64,000 nucleotides of DNA, from positions 1 to 64,000 of the forward strand of contig CASDZW010000009.1 in the NCBI GenBank assembly GCA_949285915.1. The letters are read 5' to 3'. Below the pieces are notes generated by a model. That model made no database searches and was not told where the DNA came from. It worked only from the letters and a program-made list of their open reading frames with translations. Position 1 is the stretch's first letter. Every line of letters starts with the position of its first letter. This document shows, piece after piece, positions 45,021 to 53,820 of the stretch. A program made the position numbers and the translations under genes. The DNA comes from an uncultured Collinsella sp. (GTDB lineage Bacteria; Actinomycetota; Coriobacteriia; Coriobacteriales; Coriobacteriaceae).

Positions 45021-46838
45021 ATGAAGACGCTTCTGCGCTTTCTCAAGCCCTATAAGCTCCAAACGTTCGGCGTGCTCATCGCGCTCGGCGTGAATCTCGC
45101 CGGCGTGCTGCTCGTGCCCACGATCCTCGCCAATATGATCAACATCGGCGTGTCGTCGCGCGACTTTGGCTTTATCTTGAACCAAGGCGGCTTCATGCTC
45201 GTGGCGGCGGTGGTCTCGGGCGCGGGCGCGTTTGCGTGCAGCTACTTCTGCGCCGACCTTGTCACCAAGGTGGGCCGCGACATCCGCAACGCCGTCTACG
45301 ACGCGTCGCTCGCATTTTCGGGCGGTGACTTTGAGAAGTTCGGCACCGGCTCGATGATCACGCGCACCCTAAACGACGTCAACGTCATCCAGATGGCCAT
45401 CTCCATCACCGTTCAGATGATTCTGCCCGTGCCGTTTGCCATGGTCATCGGTATCGCGCTCGCTTGGTCGGTTGACTATCAGATGGGCATGATGCTTCTG
45501 GCGTTTGTGGCGGTGGTCGCCGTCATCGCGCTTTTGAGCGTGAAGAAGGCCGCACGCATCTTCCAGCGCCTGCAGCGCTTCATCGACCGCATGAACGTGC
45601 GTCTGCGCGAGAGCATCACCGGCGTGCGCGTCATCCGTGCCTTCGGTAAGGAGGCTTCCGAGCAGGAGAGCCTCGACGAGGCGTTCTCCGACTACGCAAC
45701 CAACGCCATCCGCGTCAACTGGATCTTTGCCACCTTCGATTGCTCGGCGTTTTTCATCATGAACATCGCCGAGGTGGCGATTCTTTGGCTCGGCGGCAAC
45801 CGCGTGGGCGCGCATGCGATGGAGATCGCCTCGATCTCGGCGTGCGTCGAGTACGCGATGATGATCCTCTTCTTCATCATGATGGCCCAGATCGGCGCCC
45901 TTATGCTGCCGCGCGCGCTCGTGTGCATCGAGCGCTGCCGCGAGGTTATCGAGCACGCGCCCTCGATTGCCGATGGCGAGCTCGAGAGCCTGCCGGAGCG
46001 CGCCTCGGCCATGCCCGCCGGCACTGACAGTGCCCCTGCGCAGGAGGCGCTCGGCGAGGTGGTTGCCCACTTTGGCAACGCGTCGTTCCGCTTTGCAGAC
46101 GCCGACGAGGACACGCTTCACCATATCAACTTCCTCTGCCGCCGCGGCACAACAACCGCCATCATCGGCCCCACGGGCTCGGGCAAATCGACCATCGCCA
46201 AGCTGCTGCTGCGTTTCCACGATGCGACGGACGGCAGCGTGAGCCTTTGCGGCACCGACGTGCGCGAGCTCACGCAGCACGCCCTGCGCGAGCACATCTC
46301 CTATGTGCCGCAGAAGGCGTGGCTCTTCTCGGGCACCATTGCCGACAACCTCCGCTACGGCGCGCCGGACGCCACCGACGAGGAGCTCTGGCACGCCATC
46401 GATGTGGCGCAGTCGGGCTTTGTCCGCGAGCTGCCCGAAGGCCTCGGCCATCGCGTGGCGCAGGGCGGCACCAACTTCTCCGGCGGCCAGCGCCAGCGCC
46501 TCTCCATCGCGCGCGCCCTGGTAAAGAAGGCCGACCTCTACATCTTTGACGATTCGTTCTCGGCGCTCGACTTCAAGACCGACGCAGCGCTGCGCCACGC
46601 CCTTGCCGAGGAGGTTGCCGACGCCGCGGTCCTCATCATCGCCCAGCGCATCAACACCATTCTCTCGGCTGACCAGATTGTGGTTCTTAAAGACGGCTGC
46701 ATCCAGGGTCTTGGCACGCACGAGGAGCTCATGCGCACGTGCGAGGCGTACCGCGAGATCGCCCGCTCGCAGCTGCGCGCCGAGGAGCTGGAGGCACTTA
46801 TGGAAGATTCCGCTGCGAAGGGAGGTGAGCGCAAATGA
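45021..46838 (+). CDS. ABC exporter half-transporter with degenerate catalytic site
   Basis: 605 residues. Six membrane helices (residues ~15-320) are followed by an NBD: Walker A G-P-T-G-S-G-K-S-T, signature F-S-G-G-Q-R-Q-R, Walker B L-Y-I-F-D-D-S. The residue after the Walker B Asp is Asp rather than the catalytic Glu, and the switch His is Gln (I-A-Q-R). This is the degenerate site of heterodimeric exporters such as TM287/288 and BmrCD. The partner encoded next keeps Glu and His. ATG 45021 follows GAAAGGA, 75 bp after marR. It overlaps the partner by 4 bp. Confidence 0.95.
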   Translation: MKTLLRFLKPYKLQTFGVLIALGVNLAGVLLVPTILANMINIGVSSRDFGFILNQGGFMLVAAVVSGAGAFACSYFCADLVTKVGRDIRNAVYDASLAFSGGDFEKFGTGSMITRTLNDVNVIQMAISITVQMILPVPFAMVIGIALAWSVDYQMGMMLLAFVAVVAVIALLSVKKAARIFQRLQRFIDRMNVRLRESITGVRVIRAFGKEASEQESLDEAFSDYATNAIRVNWIFATFDCSAFFIMNIAEVAILWLGGNRVGAHAMEIASISACVEYAMMILFFIMMAQIGALMLPRALVCIERCREVIEHAPSIADGELESLPERASAMPAGTDSAPAQEALGEVVAHFGNASFRFADADEDTLHHINFLCRRGTTTAIIGPTGSGKSTIAKLLLRFHDATDGSVSLCGTDVRELTQHALREHISYVPQKAWLFSGTIADNLRYGAPDATDEELWHAIDVAQSGFVRELPEGLGHRVAQGGTNFSGGQRQRLSIARALVKKADLYIFDDSFSALDFKTDAALRHALAEEVADAAVLIIAQRINTILSADQIVVLKDGCIQGLGTHEELMRTCEAYREIARSQLRAEELEALMEDSAAKGGERK

Positions 46839-48754
46839 CAGAGGAGAAGAAGGACCTGCGTGTGGCTAACGAAAATGAAGTTGCTGCCGAGGGTAGCGCC
46901 GCATCGCCGGCGCGCTTTGCCGATCCGCATGAGCCCGCTCCTTCGGGCGCGCCTGAGCCTAAGAGCGAGCAGGAGCTCGAGGTTCCCAAGGACGCTCGTG
47001 CCGTGATCGCCCGCCTTTGGCGCGAGTCCCGCGGCGAGCACTGGCGCTTCGCCGTGGTGGTCGTGTGCGTCATCTGCTACACCATCGCCCAGATCTCGGC
47101 GCCTGCCTACAGTGCACACCTGATTGACCTTCTGTGGGCAAACATCCAAGAGGCGCACGCCCGCGGCGAGATCTTTACCATCTCGTGGACGACGGGCGGC
47201 ATCGAGCTCGCAACGTTTGTGGGCATCTGGACTGTTGCCTGGGCGTTCTATACCGTCCAGAGCTTTACCATGGCAAGCTTTGCCGAGCGGCTGAACCTGC
47301 GCCTGCGTTGCCGCATTGCCGCCAAGCTCAACGTGCTGCCGCTTAAGTTCTACGACGCGCACAAGCCGGGCGATGTCATGAGCCGCGCGACCAACGACCT
47401 CGACAAGGTCTCTGAGGTGCTGCAGCGCGGATTGCTCTCCATGCTCATGGCGGTGGGTTCGGTTACTGGTGCCGCCATCATGATGGTGCGCCTGAACCTT
47501 ACGCTCTCGCTTGTGTTCCTCTGCTTTGCCCTCATCGCCATTACCGGCACGCGCCTTGTGGCCAAGCGCACGCTCGTGCTCGCCGCCGAGCAGCAGCGCG
47601 CCGTCGGTATTCTGAACGGACACGTGGAGGAGGCGTACTCCGGTCGCATTGTCATCAAGGCGTTCAACCAGGAGGAGGCGAGCTCCGCGCGCATCCACGA
47701 GGCGACCCAGCAGCTCGCCGACACCATGCGCCGGACCGACTTTGTCACCAACGTCGTGGCGCCCATGGTGCGCTGTCTCGTGCGCCTTTCGCAGGTGGTG
47801 CTTGCGCTCATGGGCACGGGCATCCTTATGGCGGGCGGCCTTACCATCGGCACCCTGCAGGCGTTTTTCCAGTACGTCAACACCGCCTCCGAGCCGCTCA
47901 CGCAGTTCTCGCTTACGGTGAACCAGCTCCAGAGCGCGCTTGCTGCGGTGGAGCGCGTCTTTGGCGTGCTCGACGAGCCCGAGATCGAGCCCGACCCGGC
48001 TGAGCCCGCCCATGTGGCGGAGCCGGTCCAAGGTCGCGTGGCCTTCGAGCACGTGCGCTTTGGCTACGACCCCGATCGCCCGCTTATGACGGACGTGAAC
48101 TTCACGGCGGAGCCCGGGCAGAAGGTCGCCATCGTGGGTGCCACGGGCGCCGGCAAGACCACCCTCATCAACCTGCTCATGCGTTTCTACGAGATCGACG
48201 GCGGACGCATCACGCTCGACGGGGTCGACACGCACGCCATGACGCGCTCCGAGCTGCGCGGTCACTTTGGCATGGTGCTGCAGGACGCCTGGCTGCGTGA
48301 GGGCACCATTGCCGAGAACATTGCCTACGGCGCGCCGGGCGCCTCGCGCGAGGAGGTTATCCAGGCGGCAAAGACCGCGCAGGTGGACTTCTTCGTTCGC
48401 ACGATGCCGCAGGGCTACGACACCAAGCTGGAAAACGACGCAGAGAACATCAGCCAGGGTCAGCGCCAGCTCTTGACCATCGCGCGCGTGCTGCTCGCAA
48501 ACCCCGCGATCCTTATCCTCGATGAGGCCACCTCGAGCGTGGATACGCGTACCGAGCGCTCGATCGTGCAGGCCATGGAGGCGCTCACGCAGGGCCGTAC
48601 GAGCTTTGTGATTGCGCACCGGCTCTCCACCATCGTGGACGCCGACCTCATCTTGGTGATGGACCACGGCAACATCATCGAGCAGGGCACGCATGAGGAG
48701 CTGCTCGCGCTTGGCGGGTCCTACGCGGAGCTCTACCAGAGCCAGTTTGCGTAG
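46835..48754 (+). CDS. ABC exporter half-transporter, catalytic partner
   Basis: 639 residues. An acidic cytoplasmic N-tail (~65) leads to six helices (~70-370) and an NBD with Walker A G-A-T-G-A-G-K-T-T, Walker B L-I-L-D-E-A-T-S and switch H in I-A-H-R-L-S. The ABC signature is I-S-Q-G-Q-R-Q (SQGQ for SGGQ). In heterodimers the altered signature faces the degenerate site of the partner, which fits. The substrate is unknown; a MarR repressor upstream suggests a drug or bile-type toxicant. The start overlaps the previous stop (ATGA). Confidence 0.95.
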   Translation: MTEEKKDLRVANENEVAAEGSAASPARFADPHEPAPSGAPEPKSEQELEVPKDARAVIARLWRESRGEHWRFAVVVVCVICYTIAQISAPAYSAHLIDLLWANIQEAHARGEIFTISWTTGGIELATFVGIWTVAWAFYTVQSFTMASFAERLNLRLRCRIAAKLNVLPLKFYDAHKPGDVMSRATNDLDKVSEVLQRGLLSMLMAVGSVTGAAIMMVRLNLTLSLVFLCFALIAITGTRLVAKRTLVLAAEQQRAVGILNGHVEEAYSGRIVIKAFNQEEASSARIHEATQQLADTMRRTDFVTNVVAPMVRCLVRLSQVVLALMGTGILMAGGLTIGTLQAFFQYVNTASEPLTQFSLTVNQLQSALAAVERVFGVLDEPEIEPDPAEPAHVAEPVQGRVAFEHVRFGYDPDRPLMTDVNFTAEPGQKVAIVGATGAGKTTLINLLMRFYEIDGGRITLDGVDTHAMTRSELRGHFGMVLQDAWLREGTIAENIAYGAPGASREEVIQAAKTAQVDFFVRTMPQGYDTKLENDAENISQGQRQLLTIARVLLANPAILILDEATSSVDTRTERSIVQAMEALTQGRTSFVIAHRLSTIVDADLILVMDHGNIIEQGTHEELLALGGSYAELYQSQFA

Positions 48755-48783
48755 CGCGCTCGCGAGAACATTTAGGTACTCAG

Positions 48784-48836
48784 AGCCCTCCCTGTGTCAG
48801 TGCCCATTCGGGGCCGGCGCGGGGAGGGCTTCTCTT
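48784..48836 (+). terminator. terminator of the marR-ABC operon
   Basis: AGCCCTCCC pairs with GGGAGGGCT over a 29-nt loop that can pair further; TCTCTT follows. Confidence 0.7.
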
Positions 48837-48845
48837 GCTGTCGAT

Positions 48846-48987
48846 CAAAAATGCAGCTATTCAACAATCTGACGAGCGCATCTGAAGTAGAAGGATACTC
48901 TGCCGCGGTGTGAACAGGCGTTTTTTACGTGCTTCGCGGCAGGCTATTTGGGCAAGAGGCTTTAGATTGTTGAATAGTTGATTTTTC
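48846..48987. repeat. 140-bp inverted-terminal element, copy C
   Basis: The termini AAAAATGCAGC + TATTCAACAATCT and inverted GAAAAATCAAC + TATTCAACAATCT flank a 93-nt interior (48871-48963). It has GTAGA at offset 17 and a CTGCCGCG/CGCGGCAG stem (48900-48942). It lies 198 bp before the nuclease-like gene; with copy D after that gene, the gene is bracketed. The remaining gap up to 49185 holds no other feature. Confidence 0.88.
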
Positions 48988-49185
48988 ATGTCCGTTGTTT
49001 CCTCTCTGCGCCCACGTCGCTCGCGTGGGCCGTGGGAATTCGCGCTCTGTACCAGTCCGGTTAGAGGACATTCAACTATCCGTAGTCTGCTGGTCAGATC
49101 CGTGCGAACTTTCGCCGCCATTCTGTAAGACCCTTCGTGGATGCTTTCTGGGTGAGAAAAAACGCTCGTTCAGAAAGGGGACGGC

Positions 49186-50373
49186 ATGTACGTAATCGTT
49201 GGCCGCTCGGCATGGGAATGGTGGCGAACGCCGCCGGTTTTGCGTGAGGTGGAGGTGAGCGCGGAGGAGGTTTTGCAGCGGCTTGGCGCGAACGTGGCTA
49301 AGAAGCTGCCGCTAGCGCGCAGTCGTCGGATCGGCGGAGCAGCGGCGGCAGTGAGAGAGCGCCTGCTTAGCGATCTCAAGGGGCTTTCGTTGCCCATCGA
49401 TATGGCCGTGCCTGGCGGGGAATGCAACGGCAAGACGCGGCTTGTCAGGCCGCATCGTCTGAGCACATCGATTCCGCCTTCTTGTCTAGTTAATTTGGGA
49501 AACGGACTTTATGTGTCGTCCCCGGAGCTGACGTTTATGCAGCTTGCGAGTTCGGTCGAGCTGCCTCGTCTCATCGAGATGATGACAGAGGCCTGCGGTC
49601 TCTATGCAGTGGTCCCAAAAACGGCAAGGGTCGCTCTGGCTTCATCGAAGCTGGAGTCTCTGGCGCGGTTGGGAGAATATAGCGTGCGGGGCGGGATGAA
49701 TATGTTCCTCGACGAGAGGGGCTTGCCCGCGGGGCGCTGTGACTCTACCGGCTTGGAATACCCTTGGGTCCCTTGCGTCAATCGTCGTGGATTGTGGACG
49801 TCGCTTTGGAAGCGCCCTCCTATCACGAGCGTAGAGGATATTCGCCGTGTTGCCGATGATTGCAAAGGAATCGGGGGCAGGCGTATCGTCCTGCGAGCTG
49901 TATCGCATGCCCATGAAGGGTCGGGGTCGCCCCTTGAGACCAGGGTGGTACTCATGCTCTGTCTGCCGCCGCTGCTTGGTGGCGAGCATTTCCCCCGGCC
50001 GCAGATGAATCGAAAGATCGTATTCAGCGAACGGGCGGCGGTTGTCGCAGGCATGCCATATTGCATTGCTGACTTGCTTTGGGAAAGCGAGCACATGGTC
50101 ATTGAGGCCCTTGGGGAGGACTACCACGTCGACGATTACGGTTTCGCTGAGAGCACAGGGCGCGGCGCCGCACTTGAAGCAGATGGCTACAGCGTCTTGG
50201 AAATGACGTATTCTCAGGTGGCGCATCTTGAGCAATGGGACACCATGGTCGGCCTCGTGGCGACAAAACTATCACGGCCAGCGCGTGGACGCACGACTTC
50301 CTTTTTGCAGCACCGTAACGAGCTGCATAGAGCTCTGTTCACTGACCGCGGTGATGGCCAGATGGCGTTTTAG
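49186..50373 (+). CDS. AbiEi/DUF559-like nuclease-type protein flanked by repeat elements
   Basis: 395 residues, cytoplasmic. The N-terminal half resembles the DNA-linked AbiEi-type domain (R-P-H-R-L-S-T-S-I-P, V-S-S-P-E-L-T-F-M-Q-L-A). The C-terminal half follows the Vsr/DUF559 fold of the PD-(D/E)XK class: L-E-T-R, A-D-L-L-W, V-I-E-A-L-G-x-D-Y-H, then R-G-A-A-L-E-A-D-G-Y-S-V. The usual E-x-D-G motif reads E-A-L-G, so catalysis may be weakened. Codon use has more A/T-ending codons than the neighbours, suggesting transfer. GAAAGGGGA precedes the ATG. Copies C and D of the 140-bp element lie on either side. I cannot assign a function. Confidence 0.75.
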   Translation: MYVIVGRSAWEWWRTPPVLREVEVSAEEVLQRLGANVAKKLPLARSRRIGGAAAAVRERLLSDLKGLSLPIDMAVPGGECNGKTRLVRPHRLSTSIPPSCLVNLGNGLYVSSPELTFMQLASSVELPRLIEMMTEACGLYAVVPKTARVALASSKLESLARLGEYSVRGGMNMFLDERGLPAGRCDSTGLEYPWVPCVNRRGLWTSLWKRPPITSVEDIRRVADDCKGIGGRRIVLRAVSHAHEGSGSPLETRVVLMLCLPPLLGGEHFPRPQMNRKIVFSERAAVVAGMPYCIADLLWESEHMVIEALGEDYHVDDYGFAESTGRGAALEADGYSVLEMTYSQVAHLEQWDTMVGLVATKLSRPARGRTTSFLQHRNELHRALFTDRGDGQMAF

Positions 50374-50400
50374 GCGAGCGAGGGTTGGGCTTGCTACACG

Positions 50401-50540
50401 GAATTGCAGCTATTCAATAATCTTGACCGGCTCTTCGCAGTAGAGCACGGAGTCTCACTTCTCGTATCTGGGGAAATAGGCGCTGACCGCTGCCCTCTAC
50501 TTTGGGGACAGCGGTCAGATTGTTGAATAGCTGCATTTCT
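50401..50540. repeat. 140-bp inverted-terminal element, copy D
   Basis: Left TTGCAGC + TATTCAATAATCT, right inverted AAATGCAGC + TATTCAACAATCT, interior 93 nt (50424-50516). GTAGA lies at offset 17; stems are GCTCT/AGAGC (left) and TGACCGCTG/CAGCGGTCA (50484-50517). It begins 28 bp after the nuclease-like gene's stop. Confidence 0.88.
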
Positions 50541-50605
50541 GAGAAGGCGCGGTCCGATAAGAGCCTCAATCGTGCTAGCGGCTGCCGCAGGCGCGCCGTC
50601 CGGTG

Positions 50606-51493
50606 TTAGTCCTGGTTCATAGGGATGCCCTTGCCCTCGTCGGGCGGGCGCAGCTCGGTGAGTGCCGTATAGTCGCCGCCGGCGGAGGAGGGGCGCAGCG
50701 GGCCGGGCGCAAACCAGTCGAGCGCGCAGTCGATCCACGCGTTCCAGAACGGCCACTCGTGCCCGCCAATACCGGGCTCCCAGTAGGTCACGTCAAAGTC
50801 GGCGTCCTCGAGCAGACGTACGACCTCGCGGTTTGCGTTGCACAGGTTGTCTGACTTGCCGCATGCGCCGTAGAAGCGCGGCTTGGGCAGGTCGGGGTCG
50901 TTGCGGAAGCGGTCGATCAGGGCAACGTAGTCCTTCTCCGAGCCAATGACCGTATCGAGGTCGCCAAAGAATCGCTCGTAGTACTTGCGCTTGCGCGGCG
51001 AGTGCGACTCAACGGCGTCGAGTACGCGGTCGCGCATGAACGCGCCCGAGAGCGCCACGATCGACCCAAAGCGGTCGGGGCGCAAAAGGCCGTTGATAAG
51101 CGCGGTGTACGCGCCGATGGAGATGCCGGCGAGCGCGGTGTCCTCGCGCTTGCGCGATAAGGGGAAGAGGCGCCGCGTGATCTCTACGAGCTCCTCCGAG
51201 ATGAACTTCCCATGCCACTCGTTGATCTCGGGTTTGTCGAGGTACAGCCCGTCCTCGCCCGAGGGCATGATGATGGCAACGTCGCGCGCCTCGGCCGTCT
51301 GGACCACGTGCGTCTTGTCGATCCAATCGTAGTCGCGCCCAAAGAGGCCGTGCAGGAGGTAGACCGTGCGGTACGGTCCTTGGCGGCGTTTGGCGAGCTT
51401 GTTGCCATCCATCTTGTCGACCGGAATGACGGCCGTCAGGACGACGTTGCGCTGAAGGTAACGGGAATAGAAGTCGACTCGGAGCAGTGCCAC
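50606..51493 (-). CDS. FrmB/EstA-type alpha/beta-hydrolase esterase, paralogue 1
   Basis: 295 residues. It is an esterase-D-like family member with L-L-H-G-L-F-G, the nucleophile elbow G-I-S-I-G-A-Y, and a late G-G-H-E-W-P-F-W for the catalytic His. The family hydrolyses S-formylglutathione, short acyl esters or feruloyl groups; the substrate here is unknown. GTG 51493 follows AAGGAGG by 7 nt. The upstream in-frame ATG (51580) would overlap the neighbouring esterase gene and lacks a ribosome site. The C-terminal ~35 residues are a charged tail not seen in its neighbour. Confidence 0.88.
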   Translation of the reverse strand: MALLRVDFYSRYLQRNVVLTAVIPVDKMDGNKLAKRRQGPYRTVYLLHGLFGRDYDWIDKTHVVQTAEARDVAIIMPSGEDGLYLDKPEINEWHGKFISEELVEITRRLFPLSRKREDTALAGISIGAYTALINGLLRPDRFGSIVALSGAFMRDRVLDAVESHSPRKRKYYERFFGDLDTVIGSEKDYVALIDRFRNDPDLPKPRFYGACGKSDNLCNANREVVRLLEDADFDVTYWEPGIGGHEWPFWNAWIDCALDWFAPGPLRPSSAGGDYTALTELRPPDEGKGIPMNQD

Positions 51494-51534
51494 GGTATTC
51501 CTCCTTACCGCATGGTGCATCGGCGGGAAGCCGC

Positions 51535-52371
51535 TTAGCGGGGCAGCCAATCCATAGCTTGGGGCAGCGCCTGGTTCCACAGGTTCCAGTCGTGTCCACC
51601 GTGAAGTTCATGATAGGTTACGTCGAGGCCGGTGCCACGAAGCCGCTCGGCGAGCATGCGGTTCGCGCTCGCGAGCGGGTCCTCGTTGCCGCACGCCATA
51701 AAGACGCGCGGGCGCGGCCGGTCGCAGTAGACGAGGTCGGCGGCAAGGCGCGCCGGGTCCTTATCGGAGCCAACGACCTGGTTGAGGTCGCCAAAGATCG
51801 ATTCAAGGTAGGAGCGCTCCAGGAAAAAGAGCCCGTCGGAGATAATCTGGTCAAAGCCGTCGATGACCATGGCCGTGGAGAGCGAGATGATCGACCCAAA
51901 GTTCTCGCAGTACTTGAGGCCGTTGCGCATCGCGCCGTACGCGCCCATGGAGACGCCGCCGATGAACGTGTCCTCGCGCCGGTCGGAGAGCGGGAACATG
52001 CTCCGCGTCACGTCGAGGAGCTCCTCGCCCACAAAGCGGCCGTAGTAGTTGTGCGTCTCGGGGTGGTCGAGGTAGAAAGCGTTGTAGCCGGACGGCATGA
52101 CCACGGCGATGCGACGTTCCTCGGCCCAGGCGCGGATGCGCGTCTCGGAGATGAGGTCGGTGTGGTTGCCGGTGATGCCGTGCAAAAGATAGAGCGTCTT
52201 GAACGGCCCCTTGGTGCGGGGGTAGTCGCGCCGGTCCCAGGCAGATGCGTCATGCCGACGCTCGTAGTCGGCGCCGTACGCCTCGCCCGTGTTGTCGATG
52301 GGGAGGATGACGTCGAGCGTGGTCGTGCGCATAAGGGCCGCGGAGAAGTAGTCGACGGAAAGGCGTGCCAT
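51535..52371 (-). CDS. FrmB/EstA-type alpha/beta-hydrolase esterase, paralogue 2
   Basis: 278 residues. Same fold as the next gene: L-L-H-G-I-T-G, the nucleophile elbow G-V-S-M-G-A-Y, and G-G-H-D-W-N-L-W. The two proteins share the whole domain order and look like a tandem duplication that has since diverged. AAAGGAG precedes the ATG at 52371. The two genes are 41 bp apart on the same strand and are probably co-transcribed. No signal peptide is seen, so they act in the cytoplasm. Confidence 0.9.
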   Translation of the reverse strand: MARLSVDYFSAALMRTTTLDVILPIDNTGEAYGADYERRHDASAWDRRDYPRTKGPFKTLYLLHGITGNHTDLISETRIRAWAEERRIAVVMPSGYNAFYLDHPETHNYYGRFVGEELLDVTRSMFPLSDRREDTFIGGVSMGAYGAMRNGLKYCENFGSIISLSTAMVIDGFDQIISDGLFFLERSYLESIFGDLNQVVGSDKDPARLAADLVYCDRPRPRVFMACGNEDPLASANRMLAERLRGTGLDVTYHELHGGHDWNLWNQALPQAMDWLPR

Positions 52372-52435
52372 ACGGCTCCTTTGACTATCGGGGTCATAAC
52401 GTCAACATTATACGGCTTCGCGCGACTCGTTCGAC

Positions 52436-53206
52436 CTATCTGCCGCTGGCGGAAACCTCGTTGTCGCACGGCGTCGGGCCGTCTTCTGCAGACGCATCGA
52501 CGCGCACCGGGACACCGCGGCGCTCGAGCATGCAGGTAAGCACCTCGACCTGCTCCTCAAGCTGGCGGATGCGCCGAGCGTTGTCGTTGATCTTCTCGCG
52601 GTTCCACGCATGCGCCTCGCGCACCGGGTCGGGCATACTCTCGTGGCGGCTTTTCGCGTCGTAGCGCTCGGTGAGCACGCGGCAGCCGTTGCGGCGCACG
52701 ACGCGCCCGGGGATGCCCACCACCGTGGAGTTGGCGGGGACGTCCTTCACCACAACGGAGTTGCCGCCAATGCGCACGTTGTCGCCAATGTGGATGTTGC
52801 CGAGTACCTTGGCGCCGCTTCCCACTACGACGTTGTTGCCGAGGGTGGGGTGGCGCTTGCCGTCCTCGTTGCCGGTGCCGCCCAAGGTGACGCCCTGGTA
52901 GAGCACGCAGTCGTCGCCAACGATGGTGGTCTCGCCGATGACGACGCCCATGGCGTGGTCGATAAAGAAGCGCCGGCCGATCTGCGCCGCGGGGTGAATC
53001 TCCACGCCCGTGAAGAAGCGGGTGATTTGGCTGAGGACGCGGGCCGGGCCGCGCAGGCCGTGGCGCCAGAGCCAGTTCTCTGGCGTGTGCATCCATTTGG
53101 CATGCAGGCCGGGGTAAGAGATGAAGATGGTAAACGCACTCTGCGCCGCGGGGTCGTTGCGTTTAACGGTGGCGATATCCTCGCGGACGGTTGCGATGAA
53201 GCTCAT
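52436..53206 (-). CDS. cysE: serine O-acetyltransferase
   Basis: 256 residues. CysE acetylates serine to O-acetylserine, the precursor of cysteine. The left-handed beta-helix has the hexapeptide run I-H-P-A-A-Q-I-G...[20 protein letters not shown] and [19 protein letters not shown]. The N-terminal helical domain is short, and an extra coiled-coil tail follows. ATG 53206 has GAGGGGAG upstream; frames from 53314 would add 36 residues without a ribosome site. No cysK is nearby. Confidence 0.95.
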   Translation of the reverse strand: MSFIATVREDIATVKRNDPAAQSAFTIFISYPGLHAKWMHTPENWLWRHGLRGPARVLSQITRFFTGVEIHPAAQIGRRFFIDHAMGVVIGETTIVGDDCVLYQGVTLGGTGNEDGKRHPTLGNNVVVGSGAKVLGNIHIGDNVRIGGNSVVVKDVPANSTVVGIPGRVVRRNGCRVLTERYDAKSRHESMPDPVREAHAWNREKINDNARRIRQLEEQVEVLTCMLERRGVPVRVDASAEDGPTPCDNEVSASGR

Positions 53207-53349
53207 GGTGAGACTCCCCTCTGGGATGCGCGGCGAGCTTGCGCGCCACGCGTCGATGCCAGTATGGTAGAGGTGCGTCGTGCAAATGTCTATAGGATTA
53301 CTAGGATTTAGCACGAGTCGTAAACGTCCGCACGCAGAAGAGGTGGGCC

Positions 53350-53820
53350 ATGGTGCAGATTCGAGACATCGCAGAGAAAGAGATACCGCTGCTCGATGAC
53401 ATTCTCTATGAGTCGATTTTTGTCCCCGAGGGGCAGGAGCCCTTTCCGCGGAGCATCCTCAGCAAACCGGAATTCCGCGCGTATGTCGAGGACTTCGGTA
53501 AGCGCGCGGGGGATATCGGTGTTGTTGCCGAGGTGGAGGGCGAGATAGTCGGCGCCGCATGGGCGCGCCTGATCCATAGCTACGGCTTTCTCTACGAGGG
53601 TGTGCCCGAGATTGCCATCGCTCTGTGGCCCCAATGGCGCGGCCAGGGCGTGGGGACGCAGCTGCTGCGTGGGCTGATTGAGCGCCTGCGTGAGGCGGGC
53701 TTTCCTGCAGTTTCGCTTTCTGCCCAGCGTGCCAACCGCGCCATACATCTGTACCAGCGCTTGGGTTTTGTAGAGGAAGGTGGCGACGACGAGGAGGCGC
53801 TCATGCTGCTTAGCCTCTAA
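53350..53820 (+). CDS. GNAT-family N-acetyltransferase
   Basis: 156 residues. It has the GNAT acetyl-CoA loop [11 protein letters not shown] and the late [18 protein letters not shown] precedes the loop as strand 4. The substrate is unknown. It overlaps the convergent AraC gene by 4 bp at its stop. Confidence 0.9.
   Translation: MVQIRDIAEKEIPLLDDILYESIFVPEGQEPFPRSILSKPEFRAYVEDFGKRAGDIGVVAEVEGEIVGAAWARLIHSYGFLYEGVPEIAIALWPQWRGQGVGTQLLRGLIERLREAGFPAVSLSAQRANRAIHLYQRLGFVEEGGDDEEALMLLSL

Noticed and set aside
48846-50540. Insertion sequence flanked by terminal inverted repeats
   Set aside because: Each flanking copy is itself a complete inverted-pair element, no transposase motif is present, and I could not identify a target-site duplication.
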